NCBI GenBank assembly: GCA_022496185.1
Contig: WTXG01000059.1
Coordinates: 47,501-111,500 of the forward strand
Length of the DNA stretch: 64,000 nt
Source: Multifurca ochricompacta
Taxonomy: Eukaryota > Basidiomycota > Agaricomycetes > Russulales > Russulaceae
Reading direction: 5' to 3'
Shown: in pieces, positions 33,323 through 47,737 of the stretch
Numbering within the stretch: position 1 is the first letter of the stretch
Layout: every line of letters starts with the position of its first letter
The notes under the pieces: generated by a model
Database searches by the model: none
The model's input: the letters and a program-made list of their open reading frames with translations, nothing else
What the model was told of the DNA's origin: nothing
Translations under genes and position numbers: made by a program

Positions 33323-35717
33323 ATGTCTATGTCTATGTCTGGCGATAAACTGGATCTCTTACCGGCTGCTGGAATTGCAACAGTAAAGCAACACCCAAGG
33401 TCCAGTTGGAGGTGTCTTGTCCTTGTCGCGTCCCTTGCCATTGTGATAGTATTCCGGTGTACTAACTTCTGGCAATCCTTGCCTGTCACTCAATTGAGAC
33501 ACAACGACGCAAAACTTTGTCCTCAGTCCGATCCCCTTTATCCGGAACGCCACGCCGAACTCTGGAAGAGTCTCGGATGGGACTTCGATCAGGATGCTTT
33601 CACGAAGAGAGCCGTGCAATGGCTTGGAGGCGCTGTCCGTGTCCCGTACGTCCTCTGTGCTTTTCACGCATTTCCTTTTCATGCCTGGAAAAAAGTACGG
33701 AGTCATATGACGACATGGGCCCTGTCGGCGTGGACAAGCGGTGGGAGGCTTTCGGTCCATTTCATGACTACCTCGTTCAGTCATTCCCCCTTACGTGAGT
33801 GATAATCCTATTGCCATTCATCGTGTACTCCAATGTTCAACTAGCCACAAGACTCTTTCACTCACTAAAGTCAACACCTACGGATTGCTCTACGAATGGA
33901 AGGGCTCGGATAACAGTCTCAAACCTCTTCAATTCGCCGCTCATCAGGGTTTGTCGTCCGCGTGTCACATTGGTGATGCCCCTCTCACACTGTTCGACAA
34001 ATAGATGTTGTTCCCGTTGAACCCAAGACTGTTGACCAATGGAAATATCCTCCCTATTCTGGTTACTATGACGGTACGCGCGATTAACCGTACGATTACG
34101 TACAGCTTTGCTTAGTGAAGCCTTTTGTAGGTGAATTTATATGGGGCAGAGGAAGCTCCGATGACAAGAGTGGATTGATTGGAATACTGTATGAGACGTT
34201 TCCTCATTGGTTGCTTTGTATTGATGATAACTCGGAAACAGTTCATCTATCGAGACTTTACTGGAGAAGGACTTTCAACCCACTCGAACCATCATCCTCT
34301 CATTTGGCTTTGACGAAGAGGCTAGTGGTATTGAGGTCTGTCGTACAACAATTTTGGATATGCAAGAAGCAAGCGGTACTAATTTTTATTTTTGGCAGGG
34401 TGCTAGCAGCCTATCGGAGGCGATACTGGAGAAATATGGCGAACATTCGATTGCCCTTCTTGTGGATGAAGGAGGTGAGTACCAGGACGATCCAGTCTCA
34501 TGTCAGTGACTGTGCTCAATCTCTTTGTAGAAGGGTTTGGTGAAGTAGAAGGGTCCATCGTCGCTATTCCTGGCATCGCCGAGAAGGGGTATATGGACAC
34601 TAGAGTGACAGTCTCTACTGCCGGTGGACATTCCAGCGTTCCACCACCTCACACTGTCAGGTTTTCTTACTTGCACAATACTTTATCTAATCCATCGTTG
34701 ACAGAGTATCGGCATCCTAGCACGTCTTCTCGTAGAGTTCGAAGCCAATCCGATACAACCTCATCTCGAGCGTGGCACACCTATTTACAGTAACGTGCAA
34801 TGTTTGGGACAACACGCCAAGGACTTCCCTGCACACCTACGTGCACTTGTTAGGACATCTGTTCACTCAGACAGGGCGTTGCGAAAGTTGGAGGCGGAGT
34901 TGATTAAAGAGAAGAGATACAGGGCGCTGATTGGGACTACCCAAGCGATTGACCTTGTGGAAGGCGGAGTGAAGACAAATGCACTTCCTGAAGAAGCATG
35001 GGCTGTTGTGAATCATCGGATTGCAACCCAGAGGTCAGTTTGTGTATGAATGATTGCAATGCGGCTTTGTCTTATTCTACTCATGGTCGTGGATTACAGT
35101 TCTGTCGCGGCTGTACAGCAACGTGATACTGAAATTCTGAAGGGGTTGGCGAAGGATTTCAATCTGACATTCACTGCTTTTGGTTCTGGAATTTCCCCAC
35201 AGGATAGTCCAACTATAGGCGCGCTCACGCTGACTGATGCATGGGGAACTGCACTGGAACCAGCACCTGTGACACCTCATAGTGAAGATTCGGCGCCGTG
35301 GCAATTATTGAGCGGAACGATTAAAGCAACGTACAATGCTCACCGAGGTCTTGAAGGCGCAGACAACATAATTGTGAGCCCTGGTATCATGAGCGGGAAT
35401 ACTGGTAGGTGCATTTTATTAGTCAATCAGATGTCTATGATTAATTAATTGCGTTTGCGTGTGACCAAAGATACGAGGTCTTATTGGAAGCTGACAGAGC
35501 ACATCATTCGCTACAACCACCACAACGAACGCGACGGTGGTGGCTTGGTAGACAATATTCATACTGTGGACGAACGTACGTTTTATATATATATCGTGAA
35601 AACCATTCGCAGTGTCACTAATAGCTTTTGGAAGACATGCTAGCTGAAAGCTTTGTGGAGATGATTAGGTTTTTCACAACGTTGATTCTTAATGTTGACG
35701 AAACCAATAGATTTTAA
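33323..35717 (+). CDS. CPS1: Carboxypeptidase S (M20 metallopeptidase, vacuolar type)
   Basis: Zinc peptidase that releases C-terminal residues from peptides in the vacuole. Twelve exons: 33323-33645, 33696-33794, 33845-33948, 34005-34073, 34131-34188, 34242-34335, 34399-34474, 34531-34655, 34705-35033, 35100-35404, 35471-35575, 35635-35717, giving 589 residues in frame. An N-terminal membrane anchor (WRCLVLVASLAIVIVF) fits the type II topology of yeast Cps1. The M20 metal site is complete: His in AAHQDVVPV, Asp in WGRGSSDDKSG, catalytic Glu in FGFDEEASGIE, Asp in LLVDEGEGFGE, and the C-terminal His in DNIHTVDE. The dimer-domain motif STAGGHSSVPPPHTSIG is also present. The start has three in-frame ATG codons in a TATGTC repeat (MSMSMS). 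Only 46 bases separate it from the start of the CRN-like gene on the other strand. Confidence 0.95.
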
Positions 35718-35859
35718 ATAAATAAATAAATAAATAAGTTGATTCACGTGATTGATCGATTTAACTTAATTTGGGAGGACCTGCCCAGTCGCCGTTCGGT
35801 CATGGTTTGTCCCTGTGTTCTCACCTCCTACTCATTCTCGCTCTCGCTCTCACAGTATC

Positions 35860-37996
<2,137 letters not shown>

Positions 37997-38159
37997 CCGC
38001 ACAGGGGCAATATTCGGTTCTCGAGGCTTCATGATTGACCCTCCTCCCTCCTCAATTGTGATGCACTATTGTCGTTCCTACCTCTTTTCTGGCATAATGT
38101 GTAGCTATCTACGTCGTTCAACAGCGCAACCAGGCGGCCCTCACGTAAAAGGGATAGAA

Positions 38160-39129
38160 TCAGATTCGGGCGGGCTTTTTCTTTGACAGGTTATGAGGAC
38201 GGCTGGGTTTCCTGCGGAGATCACCGAATGCCTTGGCTAGGGCGTGAGCTACGGATGCCTCTTCTGGCGCGTTCCTCCATTCTAGATGTTTCGACTGCTT
38301 CACCTCCTGAGTGGCATCGTCGTTCGCCGTTTGTAACATAAAAGGTCGCAGGCTCGGTTGCAATGCAAGCACGCCGCGCGTGTCGTCCGTCTCTAGGCTC
38401 TCGAGCGCAGGACATGCTCGCGCTACGTCAACGACGAACTCAGGGCACGTGCCAAATATCCTGAGCGTTCGAACACCCGGCATAGGAAGGGTGTAGCATC
38501 TCAAGTAGCTCTGACGCAAGTGCTGGGCGAAAATGGTAGGCGTAGAGAAGAGAAGCTCAAGGGATTGTACATGCGGAGGAAGGTTTATAGGCGTGCGTGT
38601 TCGAGTTCGTGAATGAAGGACCACCCGGTGTAGTGCAGTGCGACATGATGAAGGTCTGGGACGAGCGCATCGCGCGTTATGGAGCGAAGTGTGGTCTCCA
38701 ATACGTGAGTCATGGGATTCGAGATCCATAGAGTTGGAGAGAACCAGAAGGAAGTGATGACGACAAGGATGAGGAAGAGGAGGAGGATTGATTGCAGATA
38801 TGGAATGTGATGCTGTGACACAGTGCGGTGGCGGACAATGATGATGATAGTGAGCGCGAGCGTTGGGTTTCACATCGTAGAACGGAGAGAAAGTAAGCGG
38901 CATAGGTGGGAGAGACGACATGTACGTCTCGGAGGGATAAGCGACCAGCTATCGAGCGGAAAGACCTACAGACAGAAGGGAGAGCGACGAGGAGGTCACG
39001 ACGCTCTGCGGTTGAGAGAGGAAGGCCGCTCCAAACCTGCTCGAGGATTTTGTAACTTAGTTCTGTCGGAAGGGTGACGGTGTGAGGATGATCATCAATC
39101 ATGGTGCGGGAGAGTGGGAGGTTGTTCAT
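38160..39129 (-). CDS. F-box-like protein (frame broken twice)
   Basis: The N-terminus VTLPTELSYKILEQVWSG followed by LLVALPSVCRSFRSIAGRL is the pattern of a fungal F-box domain, a Skp1-binding module of SCF ubiquitin ligases. The rest shows SYLRCYTLPMPGVRTLRIFG and ACPALESLETDDTRG, typical of the irregular leucine-rich C-terminal parts of basidiomycete F-box proteins. Taken from ATG 39129 to the stop at 38160, coding shifts frame twice: once in the Ser-rich region about 38710-38830, once about 38590-38640. The total of 970 bases becomes 324 codons if two bases were lost, fitting the deletion pattern seen in neighbouring genes. Substrate and role are unknown. A decaying gene cannot be excluded, since F-box copies turn over fast. 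Confidence 0.68.
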
Positions 39130-39485
39130 GTTCAATGTTCAAGAGATGAGATACAATAGGGGGAGGGGAGGGGAGGGGAGGGAGAAAGTATGTCAATGAT
39201 CTCACCTTTTCTCCTCGAAATGGGTGACAGCGTTTCGTGCTTTACGTTGAAATGACGGCAACGTAATGGCCAGCATTTCCAACCAAGGGGCCAAGGGCTA
39301 GGGGGGGCCGGAAGTGTAAAGTGTGTAACGGACGGAGAGGATTTGGGTGATTAAGGGTGTTAGTCACTATCTTGAACCCAATAAGGTAACTTTCAGAAAG
39401 GAGGTACTCGGGCCGGTTGCCGGTCTGAGATCAATCCATCAAAGGGGTGGGAGGGGGGCCAACGAAAATACACAACGCACGGAAC
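39130..39485. promoter_or_regulatory. Divergent promoter region, 356 bases
   Basis: Between the start codons of the F-box-like gene and TMA16. It contains a G-rich run of GGGGA repeats near 39159-39182. No defined regulatory site was recognised. Confidence 0.4.
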
Positions 39486-40308
39486 ATGGCACCTACAAAA
39501 AAGTCCATCAAGGGCTTTAAAAAAGAGAAAATATTTCATCCAGAGTCGCGCAAGGCGGAACAGATCGCCCGCAAGCAACTTCGTAACTCCAAGCTCGCGG
39601 GACAAGCATCCAGGCGTGCAAAACTGCACTCCGTCAAGGGTAAGTACTTTTCATCCTCCCATCTCTCCTTTACCTACTACCCAAAACCGAGGGAGGGGAA
39701 AAAACAATAGAAAAAAAAAACTCGTTCAAATCTTGACCTTCCTTTTTCTTTTCCAGCTGATTTTTACGGGTCCTTCTTCCATGCTATTCCTGAGGAAGGT
39801 GATGGCCTGTTGACGTTACCCGAACTTCACGAGCTCGTCTCGAACGTCTGGCTTACGCGACACGACTCTGAACTAGAGGAGGAGAGAGCAATGCGGCGGA
39901 AGGGTCGCCCGAAGAGCATAAAGGAACTAAGGATAGAGGAAATTAAGTTGCGTGAGGCCGAAGAGTATCGTACCGGTATGGGTAAGTTAAACCACCTCTT
40001 ATTTCTTTTTTTTTCTCTTCCAAGTTTATCACCCGTCAGAAATGTTCCTTTCTTTTCTATAAAATTTTATTTGTTTTTGGTTCTCTCTCTAAACGCAATT
40101 CTGAATTTTGCTTTATTTTTTATTATTAGAGGTACCTGATTTGACACACCCCGAAAACGTCGCATTGTACCGCACGTGGGATCAACGAGAGGTCGCTTTT
40201 GTCCAGATGTTGCGTTTCATTCGAATATCGAGTATGAAACCGGAAATAGCGATCGTATCCAAGCCGGGAAGGCATCCCAGCCTCGCAAAAATGAGCGGGA
40301 CGTACTGA
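39486..40308 (+). CDS. TMA16: Translation machinery-associated protein 16
   Basis: Small basic nuclear/ribosome-biogenesis factor associated with pre-60S particles. Exons 39486-39639, 39757-39981 and 40130-40308 give 185 residues. The Lys/Arg-rich N-terminus (KKEKIFHPESRKAEQIARKQ) is family-typical. The central helix region contains LPELHELVSNVWLTRHDSEL, EEERAMRRKGRPKS and EIKLREAEEYRTGMEVPDLT, matching the Tma16 domain with its RKGRP motif. It continues with YRTWDQREVAFVQMLRFIRI near the C-terminus. The first ATG of the open frame is used. The molecular role is inferred from the family alone. Confidence 0.92.
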
Positions 40309-40592
40309 TGGACGTCGAGACCGACGGAGCCCAATAGCTTGCTAGAAAGGCTCAAATCGAATGTTCTCCGTCATATCCCTAAACATCGATGAAATGAAAT
40401 CTTGGGAGACAAGAATCTATGATTACATGTTTATTGCCTACAAGTGCTCAGGGTATAGATTGTACTCTAAAGGCTGGCGCTAGTGTGCTACAGGATGCTA
40501 TACTACTAGATATCTTTCTACAGATGAATCCAATAGGGTGTGACCTTGATACAGATATACACTATTCACACATGTCTCTAAAAAAATACGAC

Positions 40593-43056
40593 TTAACCAT
40601 ACAAAAGATCTGCAAATCTCCCACTTCCATCAGTAAGCGCAGGACTCGGAGTCGGTAATGGGATCTTTGGGGCATCCAAATCCCACTCCCGTCGCAGCCT
40701 GGTGTACACCAGCCGGAAGCTGGCAACGGCACCCTTCTCGTGCACCATCTGTAACACCGTTTGATACCCCGCATCTTCCTGCGCCTCGTTAGCCGAGTGC
40801 ACCTCGACGCGGAATCGGACGGCCTTGACGACACCCATCACTCCGGCGGGACCTGATGTCTCGTCTAACCGACATTTGAGGATCCCCATGTCATCTGCAT
40901 GTATGAGCACCGCCCGCACGCCGAGGCCGTACAAAATACGTTTGCATTCCTCCCGCGAAGTGTGCGGATCGTGCACCGAGAGCAGGGAGAAGCACATCGG
41001 TTTGAGTTTAAAGAGATTACCGAACCACGTTGGTGTCAGCGGAGAGGCCTGATGCGGGGGGTCGTTCGCAGATGATTCGTTGGTACCAGCGGTACCGGTA
41101 CTCTTCTTTGGTTTCAGCGGGTTATGTGGCTCGACGATCTGCACGCGCCTATCGATCAACACTCTACGAACCGGGTTCTTGCTCTTCATCGATGATTTGT
41201 ATGCCATGCCCGCCCGCTGCGATTCGTCACCCGCGTTTTCTTTTTCTTTGTCGGCTTTGAGCTGCAGCGGAGCGGGCTTTCTTAAGGTACGTCGAATACT
41301 TAAAGGCTTTGTGATCGTACTATTCGCTGTTTCCGTCGTTTCGGACCCAAGAATCCCAAGTCCCTCAGGTTTCTGTGGCTGCGCCGAGTATGGCGAAAGT
41401 ACAGAAGGGTTCAAGCCGGCGGCAGCTGCGTGCTGTTGCATGACATTAAGGTGCTCAACAATCTGCTGAAAGAATTGCTGCACCTTCTCGTCTTGCAACT
41501 CAGGGACGTCTGGTGGTGGGCTCATATTCAACGTGCTCCAGAGTGGCGAATCTGGGGAGAGTGGATTGGTATTGGGAGATATGAGAGTGTTGGGCGTCTG
41601 TGGGAAGTTCGGAGAGAGGGGCGTTGCAAGTGTTGAGAAGTTGGACCTTGTGGGTGTAGGTGCCACAGAAGGCAATGCGGGAGAGTAGAAATATTGTGGA
41701 GTAAGTAGTCCGGGCGTTAAGGCACCTTCATTATCGCTAGGGCTACCTGGAGAAGCCCTTCCCCTGGCACGCCGGGGAGTTGGGGGGTCAATGCGTGGGG
41801 GCACGTAGACTTGGTCTGTGACAAGAGTAGCAACGGGTTTCTTACGGTTTCGTGCTGCCTGAAGATACAACTCCTCGACTTTTTCGTCATATTCTTCTAG
41901 GTGCTTGATCCGATATTGCTGGAGAAGGTAATAAACTCCTTTTTCCCACGTCTGCTCGCTATTGGTCAATTTCTTAATTATTTCTTCCTCCGGCGTACCG
42001 TGCCATAGCGTACGCAGGTTTGCTAGAATATCGGGGTCGATATCCCCAGGGCTTTGGATGGGACGAGCAATGGTAACAAGGGACGGTGGAACGAGCATAG
42101 GGTTTTTAGGAGGGTGCAGCGTGAAAAACGGATGGACGAGGATTTGTTCTATTGTAATACGTTTGCGTACGTCTTTCTCGAGCATGCGTGTAATGAGATC
42201 CTGTGCATGCTTGTCGATAGACTGTGGCATATCATAGGACCCAATCTTGACTTTTTCAAGTAGCGTGTGTAAGTCTTCGTCATCAAACGGAAGACGTCCC
42301 GCTAACAAAGCAAAGAGGATTACACCGCACGACCAGATATCGGAGGAGGATCCATTATAAGCACGACCTTCTATCACTTCCGGTGCTGCATAGTGTGGAC
42401 TGCCGCACGCGGTCCGCAGGAGCCCGCTGGTGTTGTTCATTTGCCAGGCGGCCATGCCAAAATCCGCCACTTTGATGTTCTTGTCTTGATCAAGAAGTAG
42501 ATTCTCCGGCTTAAGGTCACGATGAGCGATATTGAAACGATGGCAATAGTCTATAGCGGCGATAATTTGTTGGAAATAGCCAAGTGCCTCGGGCGTGGAC
42601 AGACGACCTCGTTTGCAGAGATAATCAAAGAGTTCTCCGCCCTCGACATATTCAAGTATGAGATATAGCTCCGTTGAGGTTTCCCATACGTCATAAAGAT
42701 GCATGATATTTGGGTGCTCAATAAGCTTCATGATGACAATCTCGCGTTCGATGCCAAGAAGGATACGATCCGCATGTTCATCGAGTCCCTGTATAGATCT
42801 TCGGGAATTAACCAGAGCCGTCTTAGACACTATCTTATTGCCGCGTATTGGCCCGTTTTCGAGTGGCGGGCGATCCGCACGCGACCTATCATAACGGTTC
42901 AGCTCAGCCGGGGGAAAGGGAAGGAGAGCTAGTAATATAGAAGGATGACCTACCAGAGCTTCCCTTTCCTATCGTCCTACCAATCTTCCAAAGTCCGATA
43001 ACTTTTGGGTCATCCTCTTTCCCGAGTTTTCGCGCAAGACGGAGAGTGTCCTGCAT
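40593..43056 (-). CDS. Ser/Thr protein kinase of the Gin4/Hsl1/Nim1 group
   Basis: Cell-cycle/septin-associated kinase family of fungi. Exons 43056-42954 and 42885-40593. Kinase landmarks: glycine loop IGKGSSGRVRIARH, VAIK-equivalent (AAI-K) at the break point, HRDLKPENLLLD, ADFGMAAW, CGSPHYAAPEV and DIWSCGVILFALLAGRLPFD. The long C-terminal region has Pro/Ser-rich segments and a final folded part (FSLLSVHDPHTSREECKRIL to VYTRLRREWDLDAP) that may be a KA1-like membrane-binding domain. The exon sum is one base short: at about 42835-42836 the codon for the beta-3 lysine reads as a frame change in AATAAG. With one more A the chain is 798 residues. The group is assigned from kinase-domain similarity. 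An additional upstream exon is possible, because the ATG lies next to an acceptor-like TGCAG. Confidence 0.9.
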
Positions 43057-43234
43057 AGAAATAAAATAGCCTTGAGCGCGCTGCCTTGAACGTGAGCGAT
43101 GAGTTAACTGAAATCAAACCAAATAAGGACCAAACAAACCAGTCGCGTGTCACGAGGACACGGAGGTCCTCTCACCCAACTCAGCTCACCAGCCTACCGT
43201 GACGGTTTTCAGCTAAAGCTTAAAGTAGAGAAAT
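43057..43234. promoter_or_regulatory. Short divergent promoter between the kinase and DNA ligase IV
   Basis: Only 178 bases separate the two start codons, so the promoters must overlap. No TATA box or recognised cell-cycle element is clear. Confidence 0.4.
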
Positions 43235-46200
43235 ATGTTGCCTACGCCAGCACCTACAACACCTAGGAGCTCACCGCTTCTCCAAAGCTCACCGCTGCCC
43301 GAAACTCAAGGTCCAAGTTATCAATTATTAGATACCGCCTACCCGGAGGCTCCACGGAATCAGGGCTCTGCGCCTTTTTCCGTACTTGCAGGTCTTTTCG
43401 ACAAACTTCAGAATGAAAGAAAGCCGGAAAAGAGAAGAAAGGTTTTGAACGCTTGGTTTGACGTGCGCCTTCATGTTATTGTATGGCGTGAGCCTCCGCT
43501 CAGGAGTGAGGTGTGTCTAGCATTGGCGTAGAGAAGTTGGCTATGATCTCTACCCTGTGCTACGTCTCATTTTGCCCCAAAAAGATAGGGAACGAGCGAT
43601 ATATGGATTGAAGGAGAAAAACATGGCAAAGATGTACATAAAACTGATTCCTCTAGGACCTAAGGACCCTGACGCTGTCCGTCTGTTGGACTGGAAGAAG
43701 CCGTCAGGACAGGACGTAGGTCTCCTTGCTAGATAACTCCCGCTTGGCGACAACGTTATTTGCTCATTTTAGAGAGCTTCTGGCGACTTCCCTACCGTAC
43801 TTTATGAAGTCATCTCGAAACGCTCTTCAGTTATCGAAGGAAGTCTCACTATTGATGACTCAACAACACCCTCGATGAGATCTCCCGGAACATTTCCAAA
43901 GGGTGAGCAGCACCTTTGGCTCGTCTTCTCTGCTTTCCGTGTGGCGACGCCGTTCGAATGTCTCGAACTCTCAGAGACGTACAATCTAAAGTCATGCAAC
44001 GCATATACAACTGCACCACCCCCGAAGAGCAAAGGTGGATTGTCCGTATCATTCTAAAAGGTGGAACGCTCCATGCCTCCGCGAGTGACTCTTCGGGTCC
44101 TAATGGGAGCACTCTCCAGACATCGGCATCTCGGTCAAGGAGACTACGGTCTTCTCCGTTTTTCATCCAGACGCCCACGACCTGTTCAACACTTGCTCTG
44201 ACTTGAAGAAAGTCGCGTGGGAGCTATGGGACCCTGAACGACGTCTGAATGATCAAGTAGACTCAAGTCTTTTTCTGATTTGAATTACTTACCATTTCGT
44301 GCTTCAGGACAAAAGCATTCAACTATTCCGAGCATTCGCCCCAATGCTTTGTAAGCGACCAACTGGGAGTATTGAAGAATCTGTAAAGGATATGGAGGGC
44401 CACATTTTTATCCTTGAAGAAAAGCTTGATGGCGAGAGAATTCAGTTGCATAAACGCGGGAACGAATATTTCTATTGCTCAAGGTTTGCGTTGCGTCTCA
44501 CAGAAGCGCTATCATCTGAACCTGTACAAGAAAGGGGAAGGACTACACTTATCTGTATGGAAGTCACGTCGGGACTGGCAGTTTGACCCCATACATTGAC
44601 GCTGCCTTTGACAAACGAATTGACAAGTGAAGAGTGTCTGACTTTTTCCAGTTGTCATTGGGAATTAACAGCTCTCACAGCATTATATTGGACGGTGAAA
44701 TGCTTGTTTGGGATCCTGTGTCCGAGAGAAACCTACCTTTTGGAACGCTCAAGACGGCGGCACTAGGTATGTTTTTGTCAACGAGAGAAGACTTTGACCG
44801 ACTGTCTGCAGATAAAACCAAGAAGGACCTCAGCCCCCGACCGTGTTGTGAGATCTTCCAATTGTCACTGCGCTTGTTGATCCATCCTAACGGAGTGCAA
44901 CAGTCAAAGTATTCGACCTTTTGTACCTCAACGGTCAGCCCTTAGTCAACAAGTCGACGAAATTCCGCAAGCGTAATTTAAAGGCATGCATCAAAGAAAT
45001 TCATGGTCGCATCGAGCTTGTTGTAGAATTTGAAGCAAGAACCTCGAAGGATGTTCGCAGGAAGATGGAAGACATCATGGGTGCCCGTGGCGAAGGATTG
45101 ATAATGAAGCATCCTAATGCCAGCTATGTGCTAAATGCCAGGAATAAAGACTGGATAAAGGTTCGTTTTGATCTTTTGCCTAGGGAATACGCTCAGAGAT
45201 GTCGCAGGTTAAACCTGAGTACATGGTGAGTGGTGTTACTACTTTTCTACAAGTTTCCAGTCGTGACTACTAGCAGGACAACATGGGTGAAACCGTAGAT
45301 GCCCTAGTTGTTGGTGCGTCCTCCCATTGCTTGTCTTCGGGCCGCTACCTATCTTCACCAATTCCATCCAGCTGGTAACTACGGGTCCGGAAAGCGTGGA
45401 GGAGGCGTATCGACTCTTATATGTGCTGTTCTGGATGATAGAAACCCAGTAGAAACGGATGAAGATCCGAGGTAAAATGATCGTATTGCCCCTGATGTTG
45501 AACATACTCAATCCTTTTAAGATACAGTACCTTTGTCCGCATAGGTTCTGGTTTTAGCTATGCGGACTACGTTTGGATACGCAAATTACCCTGGAAGGAA
45601 TGGTCGGCAAAAAACCCGCCTACATTTTTGGACACTGCCAATGGGTCACATGATGACAAAGGAGATGTCTACTTGGAGCCTGAGAAGTTTGTTAGCTACC
45701 TGTTCTAGATGGTTATCATACTGAAATATGTTGCACAGTTCCTTCATCGTCAAAATTAAGGCCGCAGAAATCATACCATCAGGTCACTCATTAACGTTTA
45801 CAACCTTTCCAACCCATCCTTTGCCCTGATACATGTGCCACAGATCAGTTTTGTATTGGTTTCACGATGCGTTTCCCTCGTGCTTTAGCAATACGGGAAG
45901 ATCTTTCTGTGTCTGATTGTGTGACCCTTTCTGGTGCGTCGTAACTTATGGTTCGGTATTGCGCTTCTTACTTCCGAACTTTTAGCCATCCTGGAAGCTG
46001 TTCGCTCGGAGAAGAAGAGGAAGATGGAGAGCGTCACTGAGTTTGCCATCCACACACAATGCTGTCAATCCCGCGAGTGCTGATGGGGCATGCCAGGAAA
46101 AACGGTAAGAGGCGCAAGGCAGCAGCAAAGGTACACTCCATTCACACGTCGCCTCGGGGTCGCGATGAAGGTCACGTTCACAGCCCTCTGTGCTGCCTGA

Positions 46201-47737
46201 ATATAGGGGCATAGATCTCAAGGATGTTCAGGTTGAATCTAATCTGTTCGAAGGACTGACGTTTAGTAAGCTCCTTGGTTTAAACCCCGACACTAACATC
46301 AATGCAAATCAAATCGACAGCGGTTGCTTCTGATCCCAAGTCAAGGACACGGGACGCGGATAAAGAGCAGTTGCAAAAGCTGTGAGTCGCCACTGCAGTC
46401 CCGCAGTTTATCGTTTAATCGGGCGGAGAATAGCATTTGGGCACATGGTGGAAACATCATTCAGGTTGCTAAGAATCAACCTGGACTTATCGTTGTATAT
46501 GGAGGGAGCACTACGCGTAAGCTCTTGGTTATCTCCCCTGCAATTCAAACTGACTTTCACGAAGCGTATGATATTAAACTGATTGTGGCCAAGGGTCTAC
46601 ATGATATCATTCGCCCGAAGTGGCTTTTTGACTCTATCGTAAACAATGTGCTTGCGCCTATGTCAAGGAAATACTTCTTCCACGCGACCGCGAGCGTATG
46701 GAATCGGAAGATTACAATTACGCAGGCGACGATCTCGAATGGCGTTCATCAGGGGACGAATCCTCAACGAGAGTGACTGTTTCCTCGACTACTCAGGTTG
46801 GTGATCAAGTGCCTGAGTCACAGGACGAGGATTCAACGATGCAAGACTGGCTTCATATCGAACCCGGCGCTGACGTCGCAGAAAATAGTAACGATGACGC
46901 AGAATCAGCCACTGATCCGGATTCAGAAAACGAAGATAACTGGTTTAGCATCGAGCCTCCGCTGTCCGGTATTGTGGAGGCCTCAGAAATGGAGGTAATT
47001 ATTTCATTGAGTCCGGGAGGATCGTCGTTCATTTTCAATTGCCTTTATACTAGCTCGACACCAGCGACGATTACGAGCCCGTAAGTCTTGAGGACGCCAT
47101 CCACGTCGAAATGGGAGAAGACTCGGCCACAAATTATGACTTGGAGAAGATTTTTAAGCATCTGTATGTTTCCTCTTGAACACCGTGACCCCTCGCATTA
47201 AATGTGCAACAGCTGCTTCTACCTGGATACGCCTCAAAACGCCCGCAAGAAAGGCATGTCCGCCAACTCGAAGCATGAAGATGCGATTATAAAAAGGTGT
47301 TTCCATTCAGTGAACGCTTTTGGACGACGTTGGCTGAGTATAACATTTAGCTTTGCGCGAGTCGCCACGTCGATTGAGGACAATGGGGGAAAGATAGTAG
47401 AACTTGACGATGCGAGACTCACGCACGTTGTCTTAGACAAGCGAGATGACAGCCGCCGTCGCGAGCTCGTGAAGAGAACATCAAAGTATGAACGTGTGCC
47501 TTCTTCGCTTTTGGCGGCGAGATTGACACTATGATGATTTTGTAAGGCCGAAGCACCGAAATCTGGTTCTCTCGGATTTCATTGAGGCTTGCATAGAGGA
47601 AAATACGCTGCTTGATGAAGCTGGTATGCGCTATCTCCTTTTGCCCTCGATGTTCAGCTCACTGCGTTTAATGGAGATTTTATGCCTTAAATCAGGCAAT
47701 CTCAGATCATGTAACCCGCTTTCTTCATTACTTGTAG
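43235..47737 (+). CDS. LIG4: DNA ligase IV (non-homologous end joining)
   Basis: ATP-dependent ligase that seals double-strand breaks in non-homologous end joining with XRCC4/Lif1. I resolve 27 exons, from 43235-43462 and 43521-43715 to 47547-47623 and 47706-47737, including an 18-base exon at 45208-45225. The ligase N-domain shows FDHWRREVGYDLYPVLRLIL. The adenylation motif is EEKLDGERIQLHKRG, where the Lys is the nucleotide acceptor. Further core motifs are ILDGEMLVWDP, GARGEGLIMKHP and DWIKVKPEYM. GNYGSGKRGGGVSTLICAVL marks the OB-fold region. Two BRCT-like regions end the protein (HGGNIIQVAKNQPGLIVVYG; NGGKIVELDDARLTHVVLDK). Two exons are each one base short: near 43858 (LTIDD before the NNTLDEIS segment) and near 46688 (HAT before MESEDYNY). 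Restored length is 1,024 residues. Confidence 0.96.

Noticed and set aside
43463..43531. Apparent frame break at the first LIG4 intron
   Set aside because: Using the acceptor at 43519-43520 gives FDHWRREVGYDLYP in frame with a normal 58-base intron, so no error is needed.
46033..46183. Apparent frame break in the LIG4 linker
   Set aside because: A small exon at 46097-46130 (KNGKRRKAAAK) between introns 46041-46096 and 46131-46183 keeps every phase consistent.
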